Of a stretch of 64,000 nt of DNA, positions 27,449-35,210 are shown one piece after another; positions within the stretch are counted from its first letter, which is position 1, and every line of letters starts with the position of its first letter. The translations under genes and the position numbers were made by a program. The DNA lies in NCBI GenBank assembly GCA_964531325.1, contig CAZHCW010000001.1, forward strand, positions 297,091 to 361,090, given 5' to 3'. Source of the stretch: UTCHB3 sp964531325. Lineage in GTDB: Bacteria > Bacteroidota > Ignavibacteria > Ignavibacteriales > Ignavibacteriaceae. The notes under the pieces were generated by a model. That model saw nothing but the letters and a program-made list of their open reading frames with translations. It did not search any database and had not been told where the DNA came from.

Positions 27449-28339
27449 TTGAGAAGATCAATTTTATCAGTTCCCGGTCATCTTGCCGGGATGCACCAAA
27501 AAGCTGCCGGTTCAACTGCCGATGTGATCATGCTCGATCTCGAAGACAGTGTGCCCCTCTCTCACAAAGAGGAGGCCCGGCAGCAGGTGGTAAAATCAAT
27601 AAATTCTCTGGAATGGGGCAATAAAAATCTTTCGATAAGAATAAATCAAATCGGAGGACAATTTGCCCACCGCGATCTTCTCGAAACTATTCCCCTGTGT
27701 GGCGAAAAAATAAATTCCATTGTAATTCCAAAAGTTTCAACTCCTGCGGATGTGCATTTTGTTGATAAACTAATCGAAGGGCTTGAGGCAGAATTTCACC
27801 TGAAAAACAGGATTGCTCTCGAACCTTCAATTGAAGACCCGCTCGGTCTTGAAAATGTTTCAGAAATCGCTGCTGCCTCCGCAAGGAATATCACTCTCGT
27901 TTTTGGAATCGCAGATTTTTCATCTTCAATCGGTGCCAAGTTTATCTCGATTTCGGGCCACGGTGAAAATGAGGATTTTTATCCCGGACACCGCTGGCAT
28001 TATGTACTTTCGAGAATGGTGGTCACCGGGAAAGCAAGAGGGTTATTCGTAATTGATGCACCTTACGGTAATTTTAAGGACCCGGACGGACTACAAAGGT
28101 CGGCTGAGCTCGCTGCCGCATTGGGAGTGGATGGAAAGTGGGCTATTCACCCTTCACAAATCGATACTATAAATAGTGTCTTCTCTCCATCAGATGAAGA
28201 GATAAATCGGGCTCAAAGAGTTGTGGATGCTTATAAAATTGCTGTAGCTGAAGGGAAAGGAGCTGCCGAACTTGATGGCAGAATGATTGATAATGCCACC
28301 CTTCGCCTCGCACAAATAACTCTCGATAAGGTAAAATAA
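27449..28339 (+). CDS. HpcH/HpaI aldolase / CitE-like CoA-ester lyase
   Basis: This 296-residue TIM-barrel protein is of the citrate lyase beta-subunit-like family, which includes malyl-CoA, methylmalyl-CoA and citramalyl-CoA lyases. Supporting landmarks are the RRSILSVPG opening, the LDLEDSVP loop (29-36), the RIN motif, ALEPSIEDPLG carrying the conserved Glu, GIADFSSSIG and the terminal KWAIHPSQID. The start is a TTG three bases after the glycosyltransferase stop; no ATG is nearby. It reversibly cleaves a 3-hydroxy-acyl-CoA thioester; the real substrate is unassigned. Confidence 0.85.
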   Translation: MRRSILSVPGHLAGMHQKAAGSTADVIMLDLEDSVPLSHKEEARQQVVKSINSLEWGNKNLSIRINQIGGQFAHRDLLETIPLCGEKINSIVIPKVSTPADVHFVDKLIEGLEAEFHLKNRIALEPSIEDPLGLENVSEIAAASARNITLVFGIADFSSSIGAKFISISGHGENEDFYPGHRWHYVLSRMVVTGKARGLFVIDAPYGNFKDPDGLQRSAELAAALGVDGKWAIHPSQIDTINSVFSPSDEEINRAQRVVDAYKIAVAEGKGAAELDGRMIDNATLRLAQITLDKVK

Positions 28340-28362
28340 GAAAAAGTTACTCTGCCTTATAA

Positions 28363-28430
28363 CGCAAAAAACGCAAAGAATGCCAGGAAATTATTTATTA
28401 TTTCCTTTGTATCCTTCGCGTTCTTCACAT
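28363..28430. repeat. Imperfect inverted repeat in an intergenic region
   Basis: Arms AACGCAAAGAATGCCAGG at about 28372 and its imperfect complement CCTTTGTATCCTTCGCGTT at about 28407 surround a short AT-rich loop. It could fold in RNA from either strand. It ends next to a copy of the ACCACAGAG repeat and is probably a relic mobile-type repeat. Confidence 0.5.
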
Positions 28431-28445
28431 TCAACTCAAAACCCC

Positions 28446-28474
28446 CTCTGTGATCTCGGTGGGCTCTGTGGTTT
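28446..28474 (-). repeat. Dispersed ACCACAGAG-type repeat, inverted copy
   Basis: Reads on the minus strand AAACCACAGAGC..., matching the element at 17068-17098 in the outer blocks. It lies in the convergent gap between the lyase and nitroreductase genes. Confidence 0.7.
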
Positions 28475-28500
28475 AATTACTTCTTTGGTTTAAATTGAAT

Positions 28501-29130
28501 CTACTCTATAACTTCGAAAATCGACTCCAACGGAAGCTTTTCTCTTGCAGGAAGTGATTCCAATGGTTTACCCACAGCAATACAAGCAGCAAGTTTGTAA
28601 GGCTCTTTAACTCCAAGTATCGGTTCAAGTTCCTCTCTTGCCACTAAAAGTCCGGTAAGCCAACAACAACCATAACCCATCGAAGTAGCAGCAAGCATAA
28701 TGTTTTCGATCGATGCACCAATGCTCTGAATATCAGGATAATTACGCATCTTGTTCATTTCATCGTGCGACAGACCTGATGCCTCAAGAATCGTATCCAC
28801 AACAGCATCGTAAGGTTTCATCTGAACAGCTATTACTACAGGAGCATCTGTGAAAACTGTAGAAAAATGTGAAACGGTTGTTTTTATCTTTTCACCTTTT
28901 TCATTCTCTCTTGCATTAAGCATCCCGGAGATTTTGCCGTTTACAATATTTGACATATTGTTAATTATCTCTTTGTTTGTCACCGCTGTGAACTTCCACA
29001 ACTGAGCATTGTTGATGCTCGGGGCAAGCCCTGCAAGACGAACCATTTCTTTTATATCATCAAGAGGCAGGCTTTCAGGTTTAAAATGCCTTACGCTTCT
29101 GCGTCTCTCTATTGTTTCTTTTAAGTCCAT
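28501..29130 (-). CDS. Nitroreductase family protein
   Basis: This 209-residue FMN-dependent nitroreductase-fold enzyme opens with ETIERRRSVRHFKPESLP, the usual FMN-binding start of the family. It continues with LAPSINNAQLW and an AATSMGYGCCWLTGLL segment that lines the flavin and dimer interface. Such enzymes reduce nitro compounds, quinones or flavins with NAD(P)H; the substrate is not assignable. Length is normal. No operon partner; the start is an ATG. Confidence 0.88.
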   Translation of the reverse strand: MDLKETIERRRSVRHFKPESLPLDDIKEMVRLAGLAPSINNAQLWKFTAVTNKEIINNMSNIVNGKISGMLNARENEKGEKIKTTVSHFSTVFTDAPVVIAVQMKPYDAVVDTILEASGLSHDEMNKMRNYPDIQSIGASIENIMLAATSMGYGCCWLTGLLVAREELEPILGVKEPYKLAACIAVGKPLESLPAREKLPLESIFEVIE

Positions 29131-29276
29131 AAATTTCCCTATTTGTGTGATCTAACTTAACAATTTTCTATCTGTAAAAAAACTTGTCACCTTCCCCTTT
29201 TATCTCTTTTTAATCAAATATTTGTATTTTGCATTTTATTATCATTCTAAAATTCAATTACCGGAAGATTACGGAA

Positions 29277-29729
29277 ATGAAAGCTAATAATTACGAAGAA
29301 ATGTTGTCGATCGCAATTGAAGAGGCAAAATTGGGACTCTCTGAAGGTGGTATCCCTATTGGTGGGGCAATCTTCGATTTGGAAGGAAATCTTGTTGGAA
29401 GAGGACACAATCGCCGAATTCAAGAGGATGATCCTTCAATTCATGGTGAAACCGATGCATTCAGAAAAGCCGGCAGACAAAAAACCTACCGTGACAAAAT
29501 TCTTGTAACAACACTTGCCCCATGTTGGTATTGCTCCGGGCTTGCAAAACAATTTAACTTCAAAAAAGTGATTGTAGGCGAATCTGTCAATTTTGATGGT
29601 GGAGTAAAATGGCTACAAGAATCGGGCATTGAAGTTATAGATTTGAACTCACAGGAATGCATCGAGATGCTGAAGGATTATATTACCAAAAATCCTGAAG
29701 TGTGGAACGAAGATATCGGAGAAGAGTAA
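29277..29729 (+). CDS. Cytosine deaminase-like protein, yeast Fcy1 type
   Basis: This 150-residue zinc-dependent deaminase has zinc ligands H56 and the proton shuttle E58 in IHGETDA, then C83 and C86 in APCWYCSG, and the end PEVWNEDIGEE. That tail and the compact length resemble yeast cytosine deaminase more than guanine deaminases or tRNA adenosine deaminases. The likely reaction is cytosine plus water to uracil plus ammonia, for pyrimidine salvage. I begin at the ATG at 29277; the earlier frame start (29229) precedes no conserved residues. Monocistronic, converging with the HipBST operon. Confidence 0.85.
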   Translation: MKANNYEEMLSIAIEEAKLGLSEGGIPIGGAIFDLEGNLVGRGHNRRIQEDDPSIHGETDAFRKAGRQKTYRDKILVTTLAPCWYCSGLAKQFNFKKVIVGESVNFDGGVKWLQESGIEVIDLNSQECIEMLKDYITKNPEVWNEDIGEE

Positions 29730-29738
29730 AAAACAGAT

Positions 29739-30722
29739 TCAACTCTTTAATCGGTCCAACCTTTCGAGGTATCTTCTAAAGTAGATATCTTTAATGTCGT
29801 CTCTTAAAAAAGAGCGATCGATCAATTCATAAACCTTGTCGCTTTCTTCAAGAAATGGTTCATAGATCGTCGTGAATCTTTTATTGTTTATACCGGTTTT
29901 TTGAGCAAATACAATAAAATCTTCCTTTGTGTATTTGCTACCCGCCTCAAATGCCATGGTCATGTAATCACCCTCAAAAAGATCCAGTGCCATATCCGAT
30001 TCTCCGGGAATATGGATACCGGTACTCAGTAAATCGTATGCGGGTGACATTATTCTTCCACCGGTTGATGCATCTTCGATAATTGAGAAATTTTTAATGT
30101 GTGCATCCCCGTTTGAAAACAGATAATTAAAAATAATCAATCTAAAAAAGTTCTCAATTTGTATTTTTGGCGCCGTGGTGAATTCCTTTATCAGGTTGGA
30201 CATTCTTTCATACGAAAAGGAATATTTATAATTCCCTCCTCCCGTTTCCAATGTTTTCCCGGCTATCTGAGCAAAATCCTCCATCAACAGTTTTTTGCCT
30301 GATAAAATATCGAAATCAAATCGCCTCGTTATATAAAAAGGCTCTCCTCGTTCAGAAAACAACATCCCGCACTCAGCGGTTTTCAATTTGAATACTTGTT
30401 TTGCCATCTGCATCGTTAAATGTTCATTTGCTGGAACATAATCGATATAATCCAGTCTTCCACCGGGTATCGGTTTTAGAATATACTTTCCACCGGTAAC
30501 TACAATTTTTACACAACCATCCACCAAAACAACTGAATGTTTGCGCTGTACACCGGAAATTGAAAGCCTGATCTCTTTTGTCGCAAATGTCCTGGCTGCA
30601 AGCTCCGGATCGATGTTAACAATTGGTTCAATCCTCTCACCATTAAACAGTACTTTAAGACATCGCGGACAAAAACTTGTATAATTTGGTTTTAAACACC
30701 CCGGACAGTTTTTAACCTCCAT
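29739..30722 (-). CDS. HipT-like Ser/Thr kinase toxin of a HipBST-type system
   Basis: This 327-residue protein is close in length to E. coli HipT (335). It has an N-terminal four-Cys zinc ribbon (C6, C9, C18, C21), which I did not expect for HipT. The glycine-rich loop carries S54-I-S56 in RLSISGVQRK, the position where HipT is autophosphorylated, then lysine K83 (ILKP), E100, the catalytic loop D206 in NGDAHIKN, and metal-binding D230 in SPAYDLLS. It lacks the N-subdomain-1 that full-length HipA has. In HipBST, HipT phosphorylates the Trp-tRNA synthetase; that target is not proven here. It overlaps the HipS gene by 11 bases. Confidence 0.85.
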   Translation of the reverse strand: MEVKNCPGCLKPNYTSFCPRCLKVLFNGERIEPIVNIDPELAARTFATKEIRLSISGVQRKHSVVLVDGCVKIVVTGGKYILKPIPGGRLDYIDYVPANEHLTMQMAKQVFKLKTAECGMLFSERGEPFYITRRFDFDILSGKKLLMEDFAQIAGKTLETGGGNYKYSFSYERMSNLIKEFTTAPKIQIENFFRLIIFNYLFSNGDAHIKNFSIIEDASTGGRIMSPAYDLLSTGIHIPGESDMALDLFEGDYMTMAFEAGSKYTKEDFIVFAQKTGINNKRFTTIYEPFLEESDKVYELIDRSFLRDDIKDIYFRRYLERLDRLKS

Positions 30723-31038
30723 GTTTCCTCACTGTAATTGCCCCTATTGTCTCAGACCCGGCTGTTTCTAAGAGGCGTGTGAAATGATCTTTCCCATCAA
30801 TCTTTAATAACCTGCACTGCATCTCCATCAACTCACCCTCCGAAAGAAGACCAAAGAAAAAAGGGAACAGAACATCAGATTCAAATTTCTTTTCTTGTTT
30901 AGGGAATGTTACACTGATAGAAGGCATAGAAGGATCGTTTATATACTCATCCAAATACTCAAAATAATACCTGCCATCCCGTCTCTCAATTCTGCCGGCG
31001 AGCCTTTCCAAATAATAAACATATCCCGTCTCACTCAT
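30712..31038 (-). CDS. HipS-like antitoxin (stand-alone HipA N-terminal subdomain)
   Basis: This 108-residue protein corresponds to the N-subdomain-1 of HipA. The segments SISVTFPKQEKKF, PFFFGLLSEGEL and DHFTRLLETAGSETIGAITV are the ones that in HipA precede the kinase core. The E. coli HipS antitoxin is 105 residues and neutralises HipT in trans. Gene order hipB-hipS-hipT is exactly that of the described HipBST operon, with an 8-base overlap with hipB. Neutralisation of the downstream kinase is the likely role. Confidence 0.85.
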   Translation of the reverse strand: MSETGYVYYLERLAGRIERRDGRYYFEYLDEYINDPSMPSISVTFPKQEKKFESDVLFPFFFGLLSEGELMEMQCRLLKIDGKDHFTRLLETAGSETIGAITVRKHGG

Positions 31039-31240
31039 GTCTCTTCACCTTTATTTCTATTTCCATCCCAAGTGTTTCAACGATTTTCAGCAATTGATCA
31101 AATCCCGGATTTGCTCTTCCGGATTCGATGTTAATCAGATTCCTCAGACTAACCTCACATATCTCTGCGAGATCCTTCTGGGTTATTCCCAAATGTTTCC
31201 GCATATCTCTTATTTGTTTGCCGGTTTCAACTTTGTTCAT
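31031..31240 (-). CDS. HipB-like XRE family antitoxin/repressor
   Basis: This 69-residue single helix-turn-helix protein (ETGKQIRDMRKHLGITQKDLAEICEVS, then NIESGRANPG) is of the HipB/XRE type. It probably represses its own operon through the palindrome at 31309-31326. I start at the ATG at 31240; the frame upstream to 31315 is not coding-like. The short IEIKVKRHE tail is all that lies past the HTH. The stop overlaps HipS by 8 bases, so all three genes are coupled. Confidence 0.85.
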   Translation of the reverse strand: MNKVETGKQIRDMRKHLGITQKDLAEICEVSLRNLINIESGRANPGFDQLLKIVETLGMEIEIKVKRHE

Positions 31241-31308
31241 ATTTGTATGTGCATTATCTTGCAGAATTTGGTGATTTTGATTCACAATATACAACAGATT
31301 ATTACAAA

Positions 31309-31326
31309 TATGCAAATTAATGCATA
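31309..31326. promoter_or_regulatory. HipB-type operator upstream of the HipBST operon
   Basis: TATGC-N8-GCATA, an 18-bp element whose arms are perfectly palindromic, 69 bases before the hipB ATG. E. coli HipB binds TATCC-N8-GGATA, so arm length and spacing match while the inner bases differ. It lies where the operon promoter would be expected. Confidence 0.75.
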
Positions 31327-31465
31327 ATTGGAATTCTTCGAAGCGTTAGTCTTCCCCTTTCCACGAATCCATTCCACTTTTTATTCATCAAATATTTGTT
31401 GATCTTTGAATGTCTGTTTAAAGATTTTAACAGACCCTTATCAAAAAAATAACAAAGGAATAAAT

Positions 31466-32116
31466 ATGGAAAATGTCCAAAATAGAATTCCGCTTCTTGG
31501 CGAAAAAATGCCGGATATAACTATCCAGACCACTCATGGAGTAAAAAACATCCCCGGCGATTATGTCGGAAAATGGATTGTACTCTTCAGTCACCCGGGT
31601 GATTTTACGCCTGTATGCACTACTGAATTTGTAGCTTTTGCAAATAGAAACGAACAATTTAAACAACTTAATGCCGAACTTATCGGATTGTCGATCGATC
31701 AGGTTTTTTCTCATATCAAATGGGTTGAATGGATTCAGGATAATCTTAAAGTGAACATCCCTTTCCCGATCATCGCAGATGATATGGGAAGAGTCGCTGA
31801 AAAACTTGGCATGATTCATCCCGGTAAAGGAACCAACACCGTCCGTGCCGTATTTATAATTGATCCAAAGGGACTTGTAAGACTGATGATCTACTACCCT
31901 CAGGAAATCGGAAGACAAGTTGACGAGGTTCTCAGAGCACTTAAAGCGCTTCAATATGCCGATGGAAACAAAGTTGCCATGCCCGAAAACTGGCCAAACA
32001 ACGAAATATTGAAAGACAAAGTGATCATCCCTCCACCAAAAGATATGGCGGGCGTTGAAGAACGGAAACAATACGAAGGACCCGACTGGTGGTTCAAGTA
32101 TAAATCAATGAACTAA
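31466..32116 (+). CDS. 1-Cys peroxiredoxin (Prx6 type)
   Basis: This 216-residue thiol peroxidase reduces peroxides. The peroxidatic Cys51 sits in the family loop FTPVCTTEF. It is the only cysteine in the protein, so there is no resolving Cys and reduction needs an outside thiol. The long C-terminal region (PPPKDMAGVEERKQYEGPDWW) is typical of the Prx6/archaeal subgroup. The ATG at 31466 is preceded by AAAGGA; the longer frame to 31406 is not supported. Monocistronic, followed by a strong terminator. Confidence 0.93.
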   Translation: MENVQNRIPLLGEKMPDITIQTTHGVKNIPGDYVGKWIVLFSHPGDFTPVCTTEFVAFANRNEQFKQLNAELIGLSIDQVFSHIKWVEWIQDNLKVNIPFPIIADDMGRVAEKLGMIHPGKGTNTVRAVFIIDPKGLVRLMIYYPQEIGRQVDEVLRALKALQYADGNKVAMPENWPNNEILKDKVIIPPPKDMAGVEERKQYEGPDWWFKYKSMN

Positions 32117-32127
32117 AATATTCAAAT

Positions 32128-32158
32128 AAGGCTGTCACTCATCCGGCAGCCTTTTTTT
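32128..32158 (+). terminator. Rho-independent terminator of the peroxiredoxin gene
   Basis: AAGGCTG/CAGCCTT stem with a loop of 12 bases and a seven-T tail, just past the stop. It shares the AGGCTG stem core. Confidence 0.88.
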
Positions 32159-32407
32159 ATTACTTCTGGATGTCCGGTGTCAATCTATTTTCACGACCTC
32201 CCGCCCCTAAAAAACCTGATACATATTTTATTGTAAATCTTTCACTTTTCATTTATCAAGCAAAAATAGACTCTTTAATGAAGTACAAAAAAAAATTACG
32301 CATGAACAAAAAAAAATCTTTGTATTTATATAAATAATTTCTAATTTGCACCTTATCATTTAATAATCTACACTAATAATAAATTCACTCAATTGAAAGA
32401 TCTCATT

Positions 32408-33814
32408 ATGAAAATTGCTTCTTTTTTCTTTGTTCTTCTTTTTGCAGTGTCACTCACATTCGGGCAGAGTGAACTTGCACCCATAAAGCCGATTGGCGGA
32501 GGCGTTCAAATGGACACAATACCTCCGGTTGGATTCCCTCTACCAACACAATTTAATTTCAATTATTCGACGGTTACTTCCCCGAATATGATAGGCGGTA
32601 CTGTTGGCGCCATGTTCCTTAATGGCAAATACTATTTCAACCGCTGGAATGGTACTATGATTTACCGTTACAATCCTAATGGACCAGGTGGCGGACCCGG
32701 TACTGTTTTCGATTCACTTACCTACGCCGGATCAATCCGTGATCTTGCAACTGACGGTACAAGATTGTTTGGTGGTAACGCAGCTACCGGTATTATTGAG
32801 ATCGATCCAAATACTGGAGCTACAGTTAAATCCTTCACACTTACCGGCGGTGCTACCAGAGCAATCGCTTGGGATGCTACAAGAAAAGGGTTCTGGAATT
32901 CCGCTTTTGGTGGAAATATTTTCCTTCATGACACAAACGGCGTCTTAAAACAAACTATCACAAGCACCCTCGCAGGTAAATATGGTTTGGCTTTTGACAG
33001 TATCCCCGGACAACCAGCCTACCTCTGGGTTTGGAATCAAATAACCACCTCTGCAAATTCGCTTCACAAAATTAATATTGCAACAGGACTTGAAGAGGTT
33101 GTTTACCAGTTTACTCTTACTGCAACCAGCGTAGGAACTGCAGGTGGTGCTGATATCTGTATCGTAAATGGACAGAGACTTCTCCTCGTAAACTATCAAA
33201 ACTTTGCTCTCGCTGGTTATCAATTACCAAATGGTGTGGTTCCTGTTGAGTTTAGCTCCTTTAATGCCTCTGCAAATGGCAACGATGTCCTTTTGAACTG
33301 GTCAACTGCTACAGAAAAGAACAATCAAGGTTTTGAAGTTTTGAGAAAAACCGGCAATGGCGAATTCACTGCTGTCGGGTACATCGGTGGTAATGGAACA
33401 TCATTATCCCCTCGTAACTATTCATTTGTTGATAAAAATGTTCCTTCAGGACAACACACTTATCGTCTTCGCCAAATCGACTTCGACGGAAGTTATGCTT
33501 TCTCATCTTTGGTAGAAGTGGATGTAACTGCACCTGCACAGTTTGGCCTTGCTCAGAATTATCCAAATCCTTTTAATCCTGCAACTACCATCAGTTTTAA
33601 TCTTGCGGTTGACTCGAAAGTAACTCTCAAGGTTTATAATACTCTTGGACAGGAAATTAGTGTTCTCGCAAACGCTACCTATGCAGCCGGTTCACATAAT
33701 CTGAGTTTTGATGCTTCTGCCCTTACTTCAGGTCTGTATATCTATACGATTGAAGCAAGTGGAGTTGACGGATCAAATTTTAAATCCACAAAGAAAATGA
33801 TTCTCAATAAATAA
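32408..33814 (+). CDS. T9SS secreted protein with propeller-like repeats and a type-A sorting domain
   Basis: This 468-residue exported protein has a signal peptide MKIASFFFVLLFAVSLTFGQ. The front part (about 60-280) has short Gly/Asn/Asp-rich repeated strand motifs such as GGTVGAMFLNGKYYFNRWNG and GTRLFGGNAATGIIEIDPNTG, resembling a YncE/beta-propeller type. A fibronectin-like segment (VPVEFSSFNASANGNDVLLNW) and the type-A sorting domain follow: NYPNPFNPATTI and LKVYNTLGQEI, ending KKMILNK. It is probably exported by type IX secretion to the surface. The start is the ATG at 32408, inside a longer TTG frame. Ligands unknown. Confidence 0.8.
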   Translation: MKIASFFFVLLFAVSLTFGQSELAPIKPIGGGVQMDTIPPVGFPLPTQFNFNYSTVTSPNMIGGTVGAMFLNGKYYFNRWNGTMIYRYNPNGPGGGPGTVFDSLTYAGSIRDLATDGTRLFGGNAATGIIEIDPNTGATVKSFTLTGGATRAIAWDATRKGFWNSAFGGNIFLHDTNGVLKQTITSTLAGKYGLAFDSIPGQPAYLWVWNQITTSANSLHKINIATGLEEVVYQFTLTATSVGTAGGADICIVNGQRLLLVNYQNFALAGYQLPNGVVPVEFSSFNASANGNDVLLNWSTATEKNNQGFEVLRKTGNGEFTAVGYIGGNGTSLSPRNYSFVDKNVPSGQHTYRLRQIDFDGSYAFSSLVEVDVTAPAQFGLAQNYPNPFNPATTISFNLAVDSKVTLKVYNTLGQEISVLANATYAAGSHNLSFDASALTSGLYIYTIEASGVDGSNFKSTKKMILNK

Positions 33815-33865
33815 TCGGGACGGGAAAAGTTTTCTCAGTCCTGAATATCCAAATTAGTTTTAATG

Positions 33866-33897
33866 AGGCTGCTTGATTAAGCAGCCTTGTTATTTTT
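33866..33897 (+). terminator. Rho-independent terminator of the T9SS protein gene
   Basis: AGGCTGCTT/AAGCAGCCT stem with a 4-base loop and a T-rich tail (TTGTTATTTTT), 50 bases beyond the stop. Confidence 0.85.
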
Positions 33898-34056
33898 AAA
33901 CACAGTAGCCACCCCCATGGTTTTCAAATGAACTATCAAATTAGAGTTAAGTAACTCCACATTCCCTCTCTCAATACTCCCGCCCAAAATAATTTCTTTT
34001 GTTTTTCCTTTCTTTTTAGCTTTATTCGCAATTACAAAATTTTGATATTTGAGTTT

Positions 34057-35142
34057 ATGCCTGATATATTGTCGCCTGAAACAGTGAACTATTTAAATTC
34101 CCTACCCACTGAGGAAAATCCACTTCTCATCGAAATGGAAGAGTACGCACGGGAAAACTATATCCCGATTCTCGACAAAAACTCTGCAAAACTTCTCGAA
34201 ATACTTGTTGCTACTTCAAAAGCCAAAACAGTCCTCGAGATAGGAACCGCAATCGGTTACTCAACCATCAGAATCGCTTCGGTTTTGCCTGAAGACGGGA
34301 AAATTTACACTATCGAAAAATCAACTGATATGATCCCGATTGCAGAACGAAACTTCGATTCATCAGGGTATTTAAAAAAGATAACCCTTCTAAAGGGCGA
34401 CGCTATCAGAAAACTCTTAAGATTAAAGTCAACTTTTGATCTAATTTTTCTGGATGCAGATAAACAAGACTATGCGAGGTTGTTTGAGTTTTCTCTTCCT
34501 CTTCTTAGAAAAGGGGGGCTTTATATTACCGACAATCTACTATGGCATGGATATACCTCTTCACTTGAAGAACCTCCAGTCAAGTATGCCCGTTCAACTG
34601 AACTTATCAGGGAATTCAATAACATTTTTTTTAATTGTAAATCACTGAGAGCCACCCTTATCCCAATTGGGGATGGACTTGGGATCGGAATCAAACTTAC
34701 CGAAATCGGGGAGGATAATATGACCGGACTTCAATTTTGTTATAAAAATTTTAACGCCATTACAGCAGGCAGGCTTGAGGAAGCAAAAGATATTTTCACT
34801 CTGCTTGAGCTTGCTATAGAAAGTAATCTTGAAAAGGATTTTGTAAATCTTTGTTTTGACGCCAAATATATGATAGGGCTTGGTAGTTCAATTGCAAAAG
34901 CCGAAGAGAATCCGGAAATATCAGGTTATGGCACGATGAGGGATGACCTTAATAAAACTATTCTTAAATTCCTGCAAGGTCTCAAAGAAATTCTGGGGGA
35001 AGCCGAAGAAGATATCCAACTCTATTTCATCAATAAATACCTTCAGCAAAATGATGATTCAGATGAAATGGAAGACCTCTTAAGATTGGTGAACGATTTT
35101 GCAGAGTTTAAAATTATCTTAAACGATATCAAACGGGCCTGA
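34057..35142 (+). CDS. Class I SAM-dependent O-methyltransferase fused to an uncharacterised helical domain
   Basis: In this 361-residue protein, residues 1 to about 215 form a cation-dependent-type O-methyltransferase: VLEIGTAIGYSTIRIA (AdoMet motif I), LIFLDADKQDYA (metal/substrate loop) and GGLYITDNLLWHG. The O-MT ends at the usual GDGLGIGIKL. About 145 more residues follow that are helical and unrecognised, rich in Leu/Glu (AKDIFTLLELAIESNLEKDF, LQLYF and similar). The start is an ATG at 34057, a few codons after a TTG. The substrate is unassigned. The fusion is unusual and could place the enzyme with a partner. Confidence 0.8.
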   Translation: MPDILSPETVNYLNSLPTEENPLLIEMEEYARENYIPILDKNSAKLLEILVATSKAKTVLEIGTAIGYSTIRIASVLPEDGKIYTIEKSTDMIPIAERNFDSSGYLKKITLLKGDAIRKLLRLKSTFDLIFLDADKQDYARLFEFSLPLLRKGGLYITDNLLWHGYTSSLEEPPVKYARSTELIREFNNIFFNCKSLRATLIPIGDGLGIGIKLTEIGEDNMTGLQFCYKNFNAITAGRLEEAKDIFTLLELAIESNLEKDFVNLCFDAKYMIGLGSSIAKAEENPEISGYGTMRDDLNKTILKFLQGLKEILGEAEEDIQLYFINKYLQQNDDSDEMEDLLRLVNDFAEFKIILNDIKRA

Positions 35143-35210
35143 GAAATTAAGTTACCCACCCATTTTTTCTTGATTTGGGTTTAAAATCCCGGTTCGTAAA
35201 CCAACAAATC

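Noticed and set aside
31246..31265. Second HipB operator near the hipB start
   Set aside because: The segment TATGT...TTGCA is not an inverted repeat; only the element at 31309-31326 is symmetrical.
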